DNA of 64,000 bases. Source: Desulfosudis oleivorans (GTDB lineage Bacteria > Desulfobacterota > Desulfobacteria > Desulfobacterales > SURF-7). Position numbers and translations under genes: made by a program. A model generated the notes under the pieces. It had not been told where the DNA came from, did no database searches, and was given only the letters and a program-made list of their open reading frames with translations. Shown in pieces: positions 35,722-45,435 of this stretch (its first letter is position 1; each line of letters begins with the position of its first letter). The stretch is taken from positions 62,001 to 126,000 of the forward strand of contig DYJC01000014.1 in assembly GCA_020723305.1 (NCBI GenBank), read 5' to 3'.

Positions 35722-37239
35722 TTGTTTACATTATTAATTCAGAAAATCCGTGCGTTTTTTACAAAACAAGCCCATCCAGTTGAACAGCAAACAGAAATCC
35801 AGCCCGTAATCTCAATTGAAAAACTGGAAAAAAATATCCTCCCCCAAAAAACCTGGGACATTTCCTGTTTTCCAATTCCGGAGCATCCGGAAAAAATCCG
35901 TTTTCACGATATGAATCTCCCTGTCCAGATCATGCGCGGTATTTTTGACTGCAAGTTTGAATATTGTACGCCGGTTCAGGCGGAGATCCTTCCCAAGGCA
36001 CTTAAAGGCTTGGATGTTACCGGTCGGGCACAGACCGGAACCGGGAAAAGCGCCGCTTTTCTGATTACCATCTATAAAAGACTGATGGAAAAAAAACCGG
36101 ATGGGAAAAGACTTCCCGGAACACCCAGAGCGCTCATTCTGGCTCCGACAAGAGAGCTGGTGCTTCAAATCCAGAAAGATGCAGAGAAAATCGGGAGATA
36201 TACCAAAAATCAGATTATTTCCGTATTTGGCGGGATGGATTATGAAAAACAGAAAAAGCTGCTTCAAAACAGAATATTTGATCTCATGGTTGCAACACCA
36301 GGCAGATTGATTGATTTCAAAAAACAGGGAATCATCAATCTTACTAAAGTTGAAATCCTGGTAATCGATGAAGCGGATAGGATGCTGGATATGGGATTTA
36401 TCCCGGATGTCCGAAAAATTGTCTACAGCACTCCGGACAAAAAAAACCGTCAAACCATGTTTTTCAGCGCCACACTGACACCTGAGGTGATCCAGCTTGC
36501 ATCCCAATGGACCCGGAACCCTTTCAAGGTTGAAATCGAACCGGATCAGGTTGCCTCAAAATCCATCAACCAGGTCACCTATATTGTAACGGACGATCAG
36601 AAGTTTACCTTGCTGTATAATCTGATCCTCCAGCAAAATCTGGAACGGGTACTTATTTTTTCAAACACCCGTGAAGAAACCAGAAATCTTGAACAAAAGC
36701 TCAAATCATACAATATTGATTCATCTTTGCTTTCCGGAGAGGTATCACAGACCAAGCGTATCCAAACGCTTGAAGATTTCAAGAAAGGAAAAATCAGAGT
36801 ATTGGTGGCAACCGATGTCGCCGCTCGCGGTATTCATGTTGATGCCATCAGTCATGTGATCAACTATACCCTTCCCCAGGACTCCGAGGATTACGTGCAT
36901 CGGATCGGTCGAACCGGGAGAGCCGGGGAAACCGGAATTTCCATCAGCTTTGCGAGTGAAAATGATTCTTTTTATATTCCAGGTATTGAAAAATTGCTCG
37001 GGCATAAAATGGAGTGCCTGCATCCTGCTGAAGAACTATTGACTCCTTTACAACCGCCTCCACCCAGAAAACAAGGTTCAAACATAACAAGGCACCGTCC
37101 CGGCAGACAAGCCCCAAAAAAAGCGTATGATGCAAAAACCAAAAAGAAAAGATCCGACTCAAATCCCCGGAAATACCGCAAGGGAGATACCTGGAAAAAC
37201 CGGAAGCCCCGCACCCAGCCGAGAACCGGAAATCCATAA
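35722..37239 (+). CDS. DEAD-box RNA helicase
   Basis: 505 residues from a TTG start at 35722 (AGAGAG 8 bases upstream); no earlier ATG exists in frame and the next ATG is about 65 codons inside. Motifs in order: Q motif CTPVQAEILP, I AQTGTGKSAAF, Ia PTRELVLQ, II DEADRMLDMGF, III SAT, V ATDVAARGIH, VI HRIGRTGRAG. The C-terminal 80 residues are strongly basic (GRQAPKKAYDAKTKKKR), probably for RNA binding, as in RhlE/RhlB-type helicases. The likely role is unwinding structured RNA in ribosome assembly or mRNA decay. uvrA follows after 34 bp. Confidence 0.93.
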   Translation: MFTLLIQKIRAFFTKQAHPVEQQTEIQPVISIEKLEKNILPQKTWDISCFPIPEHPEKIRFHDMNLPVQIMRGIFDCKFEYCTPVQAEILPKALKGLDVTGRAQTGTGKSAAFLITIYKRLMEKKPDGKRLPGTPRALILAPTRELVLQIQKDAEKIGRYTKNQIISVFGGMDYEKQKKLLQNRIFDLMVATPGRLIDFKKQGIINLTKVEILVIDEADRMLDMGFIPDVRKIVYSTPDKKNRQTMFFSATLTPEVIQLASQWTRNPFKVEIEPDQVASKSINQVTYIVTDDQKFTLLYNLILQQNLERVLIFSNTREETRNLEQKLKSYNIDSSLLSGEVSQTKRIQTLEDFKKGKIRVLVATDVAARGIHVDAISHVINYTLPQDSEDYVHRIGRTGRAGETGISISFASENDSFYIPGIEKLLGHKMECLHPAEELLTPLQPPPPRKQGSNITRHRPGRQAPKKAYDAKTKKKRSDSNPRKYRKGDTWKNRKPRTQPRTGNP

Positions 37240-37273
37240 CCCAGGACAGAAAAAAGCAGGTACATAATAATAT

Positions 37274-40207
37274 ATGAGCAGGAAAAAACAAACCGTTATA
37301 CCGGAGCCCTCCATCAACCACCCCAACCGGGACGAAGAGACAAAAGAGCTGAGTCACATCATCATCAAGGGTGCGAGAGAGCATAATCTGAAAAATATCC
37401 ATGTGGAACTCCCCAAAAAAAAGCTGATTGTGTTTACCGGTGTTTCCGGTTCCGGAAAATCCAGCCTTGCCTTTGACACCATTTTTGCCGAAGGCCAGCG
37501 CCGGTATGTGGAGTCCCTTTCCGCATATGCAAGACAGTTTATCGGTCAGATGGAAAAACCGCGATATGATACGATCCGGGGGCTGTCTCCTACCATATCC
37601 ATTGAACAGAAAGCTGCTTCCAAAAATCCAAGATCAACGGTTGGGACCATCACGGAAATCTATGATTATCTGCGGGTGCTGTTTGCCAGGGTCGGCGTCC
37701 AGTACTGCCACAAATGCGGGAAGAAAGTCGGCAGGGGAGACAGCACGAGCATGGTCGATCAGATCCTCGGCATACCTCAGTCCACCCGTATCCTGATTCT
37801 TGCACCGATCATCGAAAACCGGAAAGGAGAACACCGGGAACTCTTTGACGGTCTGCGAAGCGATGGTTTCGGACGGGTCCGGATCGATGGGGTTGTTCAC
37901 GACCTGTCGGATGTCCAGACGCTTTCCAAACACAAGAAGCACAATATTGAGGTTGTCGTAGACCGCCTTGTGATTCAGAATGACCCTGCATTCCGGAAAA
38001 GACTGACAGATTCAGTGGAAACCGCCCTGAAATTCGGCAACGGCCAGTTGATTGTCCACATCCTTGACCGGGAAGATATCCGGATGAGTGAAGCCAGATC
38101 CTGCTGCGGTATTGCATTTCCGGAATTGGACCCGCCCTTGTTTTCCTTTAACTCGCCAAAGGGAATGTGCCCGGCATGCAATGGAATCGGCACGGTTCTT
38201 TCCATGGATGAGGACAAAATCATTCCGGACAAAACCCTTTCCATTCAGGATGGGGCTGTGATTCCCTGGAAAAACTATTTTTCAAAAGAGGATGCTGAAA
38301 ACGGCAGTTGGGGACTTCAGCAGATCAAGGCCCTGCAAAGAAAATTCGGGATCGATCTTCGGACGCCGTGGAAAAATCTTCCCAGACAGCACCGGGATCT
38401 CTGCCTCTATGGCTCACAGGGAGAAGAGATGACCGTGAACTGGAGTTCGACCAAAATAAAGGGGGAGGTTACCACCAACTTTGAAGGACTGCTCAACAGC
38501 ATGATGAGACGGTACATGCAGACGCAATCTGAAAGCGCAAAATCCTGGTATTCAAAATTTCTTTCCGAATCCCCCTGCTCTGTATGCAAAGGCAATCGCC
38601 TAAAACCCGAAGCCCTGAATGTGAGAATCGAGGATCATTCCATTCTCGATGTAACTGCCATGACCATCAAAGAGGCACACGGCTTTTTCAAATCCCTGCA
38701 ACTCACCGGAAACCGGAAAATGATCGCGGATGAACTTTTGAAAGAGATTATCGCCCGGCTTGAATTCCTGGTAAACGTCGGCCTGAACTACCTCTCTCTG
38801 GACCGGAAAGGCCCGACCCTGTCCGGAGGTGAATCCCAGCGTATCCGGCTGGCTTCCCAGGTCGGGTCTGAGCTGACCGGTGTGCTGTATATCCTGGATG
38901 AACCTTCCATCGGCCTTCACCAGAAGGATAATATCAAACTGCTGAAAACGCTCTGCCACCTCCGGGATATCGGAAACACGCTGATTGTGGTCGAACATGA
39001 CCGGGAAACCATGGAGACGGCGGACTGGATTCTGGACATCGGGCCGGGAGCCGGACATCTGGGAGGCCAGATTGTCGCGGCGGGTCCGCCGGAACAGATC
39101 AAAAAAAATCCAAGCTCCATTACCGGCCGGTACCTGAGCGGAAAAGAGACCATCGACATCCCGGAGAAAAGAAAAACGCCGAAACAGACCGGAGATCAAT
39201 GGATCATCATTGAAAAGGCCTCTGAAAACAATCTGGCGGACATCACCGTAAAAATCCCGCTTGGCCTGATGGTTGCCGTAACCGGCGTGTCCGGTGCGGG
39301 CAAATCAACCCTGATCAACCAGATTCTCTACCCTGCATTGGCGAAAAGACTCCATGCCTCCACAAACCCGGTCGGAAAACACAAAAGCATCCAAGGGCTT
39401 TACAACCTGGACAAGGTAATCAATATCGACCAGAAGGCCATTGGCCGGACTCCCAGAAGCAATCCCGCCACTTACACGCAGCTCTTTACCCATATCCGGG
39501 ACCTGTTTGCCATGCTGCCGGAATCAAGGGCTAGAGGATACCAGAAAGGCCGGTTCTCTTTCAATGTGAAAGGTGGACGGTGCGAATCATGCAGCGGAGA
39601 CGGCTATATCCGCGTGGAAATGCATTTCCTCGCGGATGTGTTTGTTCCATGCGAGGTCTGCAAGGGGAAACGGTTTAACAGCTCAACCCTTGAGATTCTG
39701 TACAAAGGGCACTCGATTGCCGATGTGCTGGACATGTCCGTTGCCCAGGCAATGGAGTTGTTTAAAAACCATCCGAAAATCATAACCATCCTGAACACGC
39801 TGATGCAGGTCGGGCTGTCCTATATCAAGCTGGGACAGGCCGCGACGACCCTATCCGGTGGAGAAGCCCAGAGAATAAAGCTTGCCCGCGAACTTTCCAA
39901 AAGAGAAACCGGGAGAACCTTATACATACTGGATGAACCAACCACCGGTCTTCATTTTGATGACATCAAGCTGCTGCTGAATGTTCTCAGCAGTCTGGTT
40001 GCGTCCGGAAATACCGTGGTCGTGATTGAACATAACCTGGATGTAATCAAAACAGCGGACTGGATTATCGACATGGGCCCGGAAGGCGGTGATGAGGGAG
40101 GCCGTATCGTGGCCGAAGGATCACCTGAAAAAATAGCAAAATCCCCCAAAAGTTATACCGGTCAATATCTGCAAAAGGAACTGGCACCTGATCGCCCGGT
40201 TTTATAA
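37274..40207 (+). CDS. uvrA: Excinuclease ABC subunit A
   Basis: 977 residues. Two ABC ATPase units. Unit 1: Walker A GVSGSGKSSLAFDT, signature TLSGGESQRIRLA, Walker B LYILDEPSIGLH. Unit 2: GVSGAGKSTLINQ, TLSGGEAQRIKLA, LYILDEPTTGLH. Zinc-finger cysteines appear as CHKCGKK, CPACNG, CSVCKG, CESCSGDG and CEVCKGKR. It recognises DNA damage and loads UvrB in nucleotide excision repair. The N-terminus carries about 25 extra polar residues before SHIIIKGAREHNL. The stop overlaps the convergent MBL gene by 6 bp. uvrB and uvrC are not in the window. Confidence 0.97.
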   Translation: MSRKKQTVIPEPSINHPNRDEETKELSHIIIKGAREHNLKNIHVELPKKKLIVFTGVSGSGKSSLAFDTIFAEGQRRYVESLSAYARQFIGQMEKPRYDTIRGLSPTISIEQKAASKNPRSTVGTITEIYDYLRVLFARVGVQYCHKCGKKVGRGDSTSMVDQILGIPQSTRILILAPIIENRKGEHRELFDGLRSDGFGRVRIDGVVHDLSDVQTLSKHKKHNIEVVVDRLVIQNDPAFRKRLTDSVETALKFGNGQLIVHILDREDIRMSEARSCCGIAFPELDPPLFSFNSPKGMCPACNGIGTVLSMDEDKIIPDKTLSIQDGAVIPWKNYFSKEDAENGSWGLQQIKALQRKFGIDLRTPWKNLPRQHRDLCLYGSQGEEMTVNWSSTKIKGEVTTNFEGLLNSMMRRYMQTQSESAKSWYSKFLSESPCSVCKGNRLKPEALNVRIEDHSILDVTAMTIKEAHGFFKSLQLTGNRKMIADELLKEIIARLEFLVNVGLNYLSLDRKGPTLSGGESQRIRLASQVGSELTGVLYILDEPSIGLHQKDNIKLLKTLCHLRDIGNTLIVVEHDRETMETADWILDIGPGAGHLGGQIVAAGPPEQIKKNPSSITGRYLSGKETIDIPEKRKTPKQTGDQWIIIEKASENNLADITVKIPLGLMVAVTGVSGAGKSTLINQILYPALAKRLHASTNPVGKHKSIQGLYNLDKVINIDQKAIGRTPRSNPATYTQLFTHIRDLFAMLPESRARGYQKGRFSFNVKGGRCESCSGDGYIRVEMHFLADVFVPCEVCKGKRFNSSTLEILYKGHSIADVLDMSVAQAMELFKNHPKIITILNTLMQVGLSYIKLGQAATTLSGGEAQRIKLARELSKRETGRTLYILDEPTTGLHFDDIKLLLNVLSSLVASGNTVVVIEHNLDVIKTADWIIDMGPEGGDEGGRIVAEGSPEKIAKSPKSYTGQYLQKELAPDRPVL

Positions 40208-40972
40208 CTCCATCTCCTCGCCATCGGACGGGATCAGAACCTTGTCGGATAGTTCTGCGTTTGAAACCGCATGTTTCAGCATCTCACGGGTGGTGGCCAG
40301 ATGGTTGAGGCAATCCAGATGAACAGCAACGACCTTGCCCGGAGCAGCTTTGATGAACTCCAGTTGCTCTTCCAGCGGCATGAGAATCGGTTTCCCGAAA
40401 TCAAGGGTTGCGGTTCCGGCATTCAATACGGCAATATCGGGTTGAAGGTCTTTCAGCACATGCATGACCGTTGGAGTCAAAACCGTATCACCGCTGATAT
40501 AAATGGATTTTTCTCCTGCCGGCTGAATGAAATACCCGGCTCCAGGCCGCATGAACCAGCCGGCCAGACCCTGTCCGTGCGCTGCCGGGAACATGGTGAT
40601 TTTCCCAGTCAGGAATTCACTGGGTTCATTCATTTTTAGAGGAACAGTAACAATCCTGCGTCTTTGCAGAAACTGGGCATCCGAGAGGTTGCAGTAAACC
40701 GGGATCTTTTTTTGTGACAGCAGACGGACGCCGGCGCCATCCAGGTGGTCAAAATGCCCGAACCGGCAGTGAGTGATGATCCCCGCGGTAACCTGATCCA
40801 GCATGGATTCTGCATTCCGGGGCAGATCAACCGTTGGATTACGCCTGGGTTTTTTCCGGATAAAAGAATATGGCGGCAGACTGCCTTTTGGGCTGAGGCA
40901 GGGATCTACCAGGATTCTGTGTCCGCTGCAATGAATGATCATGCATGCATTCCGGATATGCTGTATCTTCAT
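40202..40972 (-). CDS. UlaG-like metallo-beta-lactamase-fold hydrolase
   Basis: 256 residues. Metal-site text: ITHCRFGHFDHLDGAG, AAHGQGLAG, ISGDTVL and a terminal VAVHLDCLNHL. The first motif is H-x4-H-x-D-H, with extra residues between the first two histidines compared with the standard H-x-H-x-D-H. Relatives include UlaG lactonases and other metal-dependent hydrolases of small metabolites; substrate unknown. GGGAGG precedes the ATG, 12 bp after the crotonase stop, so the two are likely one operon. The 3' end overlaps uvrA tail to tail. Confidence 0.82.
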   Translation of the reverse strand: MKIQHIRNACMIIHCSGHRILVDPCLSPKGSLPPYSFIRKKPRRNPTVDLPRNAESMLDQVTAGIITHCRFGHFDHLDGAGVRLLSQKKIPVYCNLSDAQFLQRRRIVTVPLKMNEPSEFLTGKITMFPAAHGQGLAGWFMRPGAGYFIQPAGEKSIYISGDTVLTPTVMHVLKDLQPDIAVLNAGTATLDFGKPILMPLEEQLEFIKAAPGKVVAVHLDCLNHLATTREMLKHAVSNAELSDKVLIPSDGEEMEL

Positions 40973-40984
40973 AGCTCGGCCTCC

Positions 40985-41752
40985 CTATCCTCCCATGGTT
41001 GCCTGAACAAATTCAAGTGTCGCCCGGACATCATCTTTGAAAAAGCAGTGAAGCGCTTCTTTCCATACCCCTTCTGCCAGATTTTTCCGGATCCGCTCGA
41101 CCGTATCTTTCTTCAGCAATGCTTTCATGTTGATAAACGGCCGGTTGGGGGTGTCGATCCAGAGGCTGACAATCTCCTTGGCCCTCTGGATCAGTTCTGC
41201 ATCATCCTTGACCACCTCATCGATGATCCCCATCTCTTTGGCCTGATTCACGCCCATCATCTTTCCAAAATACATCACATCCCGGAATTTTTTATCCGTA
41301 TCCAGACCAAACCGCATCACCTCATTCTGGGCAATGGAAAGGGCAAGACCGATCTTGATCTCCGACATGCCGATCTTGATCTTTTCATGAAACTTGGCAA
41401 TCCGGTAGTCCGCTGCCATGGAAAAGATCAGTCCGGCTGCGGCGCAATGACCGTTGATGGCCGATACAACCGGTTTTTTACAGGTCAAAAAATTGATCAG
41501 CACCTCTTCCTCATGTAAAAAGAAATTAACCGCCTCATCATGATTCTTGAATCCCAGGAACATGGGGAGATCAAATCCGCTTGAAAAAAAGCGACCTTCT
41601 CCGGTAAGGACAATCCCCTTCAGCGCTTCCTCTTCATTCACCTTCCTGACAATCGCATCTATCTGTTTCAGGGTTTCCACGGTAAAGGGATTGGTTTTCC
41701 CGTTTGCAAGCGTCGCGATCACAATATTATCTTCAATTTTTTCCTTGATCAT
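40985..41752 (-). CDS. Enoyl-CoA hydratase/isomerase (crotonase) family protein
   Basis: 255 residues from ATG 41752, chosen for TTGGAGAC about 7 bases upstream; the frame runs to 41800. Crotonase fold with oxyanion-hole segments GRFFSSGFDLP and INGHCAAAGLIFSMAADYRIA. The hydratase acid Glu pair is not obvious: the second site reads SEIKIGLALSIAQNE. The protein may therefore be an isomerase or another crotonase activity; it resembles short fungal/plant enoyl-CoA delta isomerase-like members. It heads a two-gene unit with the UlaG-like hydrolase. Confidence 0.85.
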   Translation of the reverse strand: MIKEKIEDNIVIATLANGKTNPFTVETLKQIDAIVRKVNEEEALKGIVLTGEGRFFSSGFDLPMFLGFKNHDEAVNFFLHEEEVLINFLTCKKPVVSAINGHCAAAGLIFSMAADYRIAKFHEKIKIGMSEIKIGLALSIAQNEVMRFGLDTDKKFRDVMYFGKMMGVNQAKEMGIIDEVVKDDAELIQRAKEIVSLWIDTPNRPFINMKALLKKDTVERIRKNLAEGVWKEALHCFFKDDVRATLEFVQATMGG

Positions 41753-41981
41753 GATTGTCTCCAATTGTTTAATGAATGATGCCTGATCAACTTCCAACAT
41801 GGAAGCGTTCCATTTGTTCCAAGTCTCTTGTTCAAACAGACTTTTCAGAAAAAGTCAAAATAATTTGACCCGCTGTTCCGGAGAAAAACCATCCTCTTGC
41901 CCGAACCTGCCATCCCGTGTATATTGAAGTCACCATCATCCGAAAAGATTGTTCAGCTCACTTGTCAGACAATAATCCGTT

Positions 41982-42061
41982 CCGGCCAACCAGCAAACGG
42001 GCTAACCGGCTAACGGACAAACCGGCCAACGGGCTAACCGGCCAACGGGCTAACGGGCCAA
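41982..42061. repeat. Octamer tandem repeat, about ten units
   Basis: Ten consecutive 8-bp units of the form C[CG]GGC[CT]AA, with a few variants (CCAGCAAA, CGGACAAA), fill 41982-42061 without interruption. It ends about 20 bp before the rhodanese start. Because 8 is not a multiple of 3, unit gain or loss would shift any reading frame across it, and it would also change promoter spacing. No CRISPR-like spacers exist. Confidence 0.9.
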
Positions 42062-42083
42062 CCAAAGGAGTTATCATTCAACA

Positions 42084-42641
42084 ATGCCTATTCTTTATAA
42101 AATCAGTATCCATGCCATCCTGATCTTTTTCATTGCTTTCCATCCAGCCGCAGCAGACAATCCCCTGTCCGATGAAGAGAAAAAAACAATCGTCTATGAA
42201 ATGTACAGGGATTATAAAAAACAGGATTTCCCGGAGGTGCAGGACATTCATCCCAAACAGGCCATGGAGCTAGTAAAATCAAAAAAAGTTATTTTTGTGG
42301 ATACCCGCAAAAAATCCGAAATGGATATTTCCATGCTTCCGGATTCCATACCGGAGAAAACCTTTCTGGAAAACCCTGAAAAATATAAAGATAAAATTGT
42401 TATTGCCTATTGTACCATCAGTTATCGAAGCGGCAAATTTACCCAGAAGATGCAGAAACAGAACATTCCCGTAAAAAATCTGATCGGCGGTTTACTGGCC
42501 TGGGTGCTGGAAGGCGGTAAGGTTTATGATCCGGCAGGCGAGACAAAACGCATCCATGTTTACGGTAAAAAATGGGATTACCCAGCCAATGGATATGAGT
42601 CCGTGATATTTGGTTTTTTTGACAATTGGTTTGAATCCTGA
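42084..42641 (+). CDS. Secreted rhodanese-like domain protein
   Basis: 185 residues. An N-terminal signal peptide (MPILYKISIHAILIFFIAFH, cleavage near PAAADN) sends it to the periplasm. The rhodanese domain is at about 55-145: FVDTRKKSEMD, and the active-site loop AYCTISYRSGKF with the catalytic cysteine, then LIGGLLAWVLEGG. Family enzymes transfer sulfane sulfur or bind redox partners. A C-terminal extension of about 40 residues (VYGKKWDYPANGY) is unassigned. AAAGGAG lies 13 bases before the ATG, at the edge of the octamer repeat. The hybrid kinase gene follows after 12 bp and is likely co-transcribed. Confidence 0.83.
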   Translation: MPILYKISIHAILIFFIAFHPAAADNPLSDEEKKTIVYEMYRDYKKQDFPEVQDIHPKQAMELVKSKKVIFVDTRKKSEMDISMLPDSIPEKTFLENPEKYKDKIVIAYCTISYRSGKFTQKMQKQNIPVKNLIGGLLAWVLEGGKVYDPAGETKRIHVYGKKWDYPANGYESVIFGFFDNWFES

Positions 42642-42653
42642 AAAGGGGTCATT

Positions 42654-45335
42654 ATGATTGTTCTGGATACACGCACCATCGTATTCAGTGCTACGGTCAT
42701 CAATATCGTCTGTACTCTGATCATCGTGGCATTGTGGATCCAAAGCCGGAAACGGTATGCAGGAACAGGCTTCTTAATTCTTGATTTCTCATTTCAAACA
42801 ACAGGCCTGGTCATGGTTTTTCTCCGGGGTTCAATCCCGGACTGGATATCTATCGTTCTCTCCAATACCATTGTGATCGCCGGAGTCATTCTGGGGTATA
42901 TCGGCCTGGAACGTTTTTTCGGCACAAAGCGCTCTCAAGTGCATAATTGTGTTCTTTTATTGGCCTTTGCCTGTATTCACTCCTATTATGCTTTTATACA
43001 ACCGAATCTGGCAGCGCGGAATCTCAATTTATCCCTGAGCCTTCTCATCCTGTGTTTCCAATTCATATGGTTCCTTTTACGGGTAGTCCCGCCGGATATG
43101 CGCCGGCTGACATCCGGTCTGGTCACGATTTTCAGTGCATATGGCATCGTCAGTATCATCCGGATTACCTATATTTTGACCCGCGTACAAACTGAAAACG
43201 ACTTTTTCCGGTCAAGCCCATTTGACAGCCTAGTTTTTGCCTCTTATCAGATATTGTTCATTCTGTTAACCTACAGCCTGATATTGATGTACAATAAACG
43301 GCTGCTTATGGATGTTGAAGCTCAGGAAGAAAAATTTTTCAAAGCGTTTCACTCTTCGCCTTATGCCATGATCATCGCTCGTTTCCAGGACGAAAAAATT
43401 ATCGAGGTCAATGAAAGCTTTCAGAATATTTCTGAATTTCGATCAAATGAAATCATGGGAAAAACAGCTCTTGATCTGCATCTCTGGGAGAAAATAGAAG
43501 ATCGTCTCTTTGTTGCCAATGAGTTAGTAAAAAACGGCCATGTAAATGGGATGGAACTCCAATTTCGAAAAAAGTCCGGAGAGATGATCACAGGGCTTTT
43601 TTCAGCCGAGATCATCAAAACCAAAAACCAGAAGTGCGTATTAACGAGTATTGACGATATCACTAAACGCAAACAGGCCGAAGAGGCGCTGAGACAGGCA
43701 CACGATGAGCTGGAACAGCGCGTGGCAACCCGGACAGAAGAATTGATGCAGGCCAATGAGACGTTGAAGGCGGAAATCAATTACCGCAAAGAGGCTGAAG
43801 CCGCGTTGATAGAAAGCGAACGGCGATATAAAACAATAACGGAATCCGCTCAGGATTCTATCTTTTGTAAAAATGTAAACCGGCAATACACCTTTGTTAA
43901 TCCTGCAATGTCGAAACTGATGAACTGCAAAGAAGAAGATTTAATTGGGAAAACTCCGGAACAGCTGTTTAGCTCAAAATTCGCTGATGTAGTTAAAAAT
44001 CTGGATGACCGAACATTTGCAGGAGAAAAGGTAAACGAAATTAAAAGTCTTGAAATCAACGGTACGGAATACATTTTTCATACGATTCAGGTGCCGTTGG
44101 AACAGAAAGACGGAAAGGTATACAGCATCAGCGGGATTGTTCGAGATATTACTGAAAATGTAAAAGCCCAAGAGGAAAAAATAAAAATAGAAAACCAGCT
44201 TCTCCAGATCCAGAAAATGGAAGCCATCGACACCCTTGCCGGTGGAACAGCTCATGAGTTTAATAATCTGCTCGCAGTTATTATGGGTAACACTGAATTT
44301 CTTATGAGTACGGCTTCTCCTGAAAACAAAAAGATTCTGGATGACATATATGAATCAACGCAAAGAGGAAAACGTCTGGTGCAGCAGTTGCTTACATTCA
44401 GTCGTAAAAGTGAAAGCCGGTTAAGCCCCATTTTGCTGAATATCGAAATACAAAAAATCATCACCATGCTTGGAAGGCTGATTCAAAGAAAGATTACGCT
44501 GTCGGCAGAAGTTTCTGATAATTTGTGGGGAGTGAATGCTGATGCAGGAAAGATTGAGCAAGTGTTGGTAAATCTGTGTCTGAACGCACGAGATGCAATG
44601 CCTGATGGTGGGGTGCTGAAAATTATGGCAAAAAATACCATCATTGATCCATCCATTCATAATGAATATCCAGACATTGAAAAAGGTCGTTATGTGCAAC
44701 TTTCCGTTTCAGATACAGGCCATGGAATGGATCAGAAAACCAGGGAATGCATCTTTGACCCGTTTTTTACAACAAAAGGTTTGGGCAAGGGAACCGGCCT
44801 TGGGCTGGCTGTAGTCTATGGTATCATAAAAGCTCATAATGGTTATATTTTCTGCAAAAGCCAGCCCGGGGTTGGAACGACATTTGAAATCTTTTTACCG
44901 GCTATTGAATATGCAGAGATTGCCGATCTGGAGCGTAAAAAGGCTGTTGCACCAATTGAAGGCAAAGAGACAATATTAACCGTTGACGATGAAGATGGAG
45001 TTGTCCGGATTTTAAATCGGATGCTTACCCTTTTAGGCTACAATACAATCCCGGCAAATTCCGGTGAAAAAGCTCTTGAAATATACAAAGAGAAACAGAA
45101 AGAAATTGATCTGGTTATTCTGGATCTGGGCATGCCGGGCATGGGAGGACATCAGTGTTTGGCCAAACTGATCGAGCTTGACCCCAAGGTAAAAGTGATC
45201 ATTGCCAGTGGATATTCCTCAGAGGGTTTAATCAAAGACACCCTGAAACAAGGCGCTTTAGGATATGTTGTCAAACCTTTTACAAGGGATGAAATATCAA
45301 AAATGATTCGAGAGGTTTTGGATGGAGTCCAGTGA
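42654..45335 (+). CDS. Membrane hybrid sensor histidine kinase with two PAS domains and receiver
   Basis: 893 residues. About seven membrane helices in residues 1-215, then a PAS domain (about 228-345), a coiled linker (QAHDELEQRVATRTEELMQ), PAS 2 (about 385-505), HisKA with H in AGGTAHEFNN, HATPase (NARDAMPDGG, DTGHGM, GTGLGLAVVYG) and a C-terminal receiver (LVILDLGMPGMGG). The membrane unit resembles other seven-helix sensor inputs, but no ligand can be named. It follows the secreted rhodanese gene by 12 bp, so it could sense a periplasmic sulfur or redox cue; that is inference. A VapB-like gene comes next. Confidence 0.92.
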   Translation: MIVLDTRTIVFSATVINIVCTLIIVALWIQSRKRYAGTGFLILDFSFQTTGLVMVFLRGSIPDWISIVLSNTIVIAGVILGYIGLERFFGTKRSQVHNCVLLLAFACIHSYYAFIQPNLAARNLNLSLSLLILCFQFIWFLLRVVPPDMRRLTSGLVTIFSAYGIVSIIRITYILTRVQTENDFFRSSPFDSLVFASYQILFILLTYSLILMYNKRLLMDVEAQEEKFFKAFHSSPYAMIIARFQDEKIIEVNESFQNISEFRSNEIMGKTALDLHLWEKIEDRLFVANELVKNGHVNGMELQFRKKSGEMITGLFSAEIIKTKNQKCVLTSIDDITKRKQAEEALRQAHDELEQRVATRTEELMQANETLKAEINYRKEAEAALIESERRYKTITESAQDSIFCKNVNRQYTFVNPAMSKLMNCKEEDLIGKTPEQLFSSKFADVVKNLDDRTFAGEKVNEIKSLEINGTEYIFHTIQVPLEQKDGKVYSISGIVRDITENVKAQEEKIKIENQLLQIQKMEAIDTLAGGTAHEFNNLLAVIMGNTEFLMSTASPENKKILDDIYESTQRGKRLVQQLLTFSRKSESRLSPILLNIEIQKIITMLGRLIQRKITLSAEVSDNLWGVNADAGKIEQVLVNLCLNARDAMPDGGVLKIMAKNTIIDPSIHNEYPDIEKGRYVQLSVSDTGHGMDQKTRECIFDPFFTTKGLGKGTGLGLAVVYGIIKAHNGYIFCKSQPGVGTTFEIFLPAIEYAEIADLERKKAVAPIEGKETILTVDDEDGVVRILNRMLTLLGYNTIPANSGEKALEIYKEKQKEIDLVILDLGMPGMGGHQCLAKLIELDPKVKVIIASGYSSEGLIKDTLKQGALGYVVKPFTRDEISKMIREVLDGVQ

Positions 45336-45371
45336 ACTCTGATTGGATGGTGATGTCAGGGTAAAATTTTA

Positions 45372-45419
45372 TTGACCTTTTCCCAACCGGCGCTTATATT
45401 CTTACTTAAAGCTTACTTA
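45372..45419 (+). promoter_or_regulatory. vapBC promoter with direct repeats
   Basis: TTGACC (45372-45377) and TATATT (45395-45400) are 17 bp apart. Immediately after, CTTACTTA occurs twice (45401-45408 and 45412-45419), one helical turn apart, and could be the VapB operator. Confidence 0.6.
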
Positions 45420-45435
45420 TATTTTAGAGGATGTA

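Noticed and set aside
41982..42061. CRISPR array
   Set aside because: Units are 8 bp, head to tail, with no spacers and no cas genes.
41917..42123. 68-residue open frame through the octamer repeat
   Set aside because: Its sequence is just the translated tandem repeat (RLTDKPANGLTG-like); no ribosome site.
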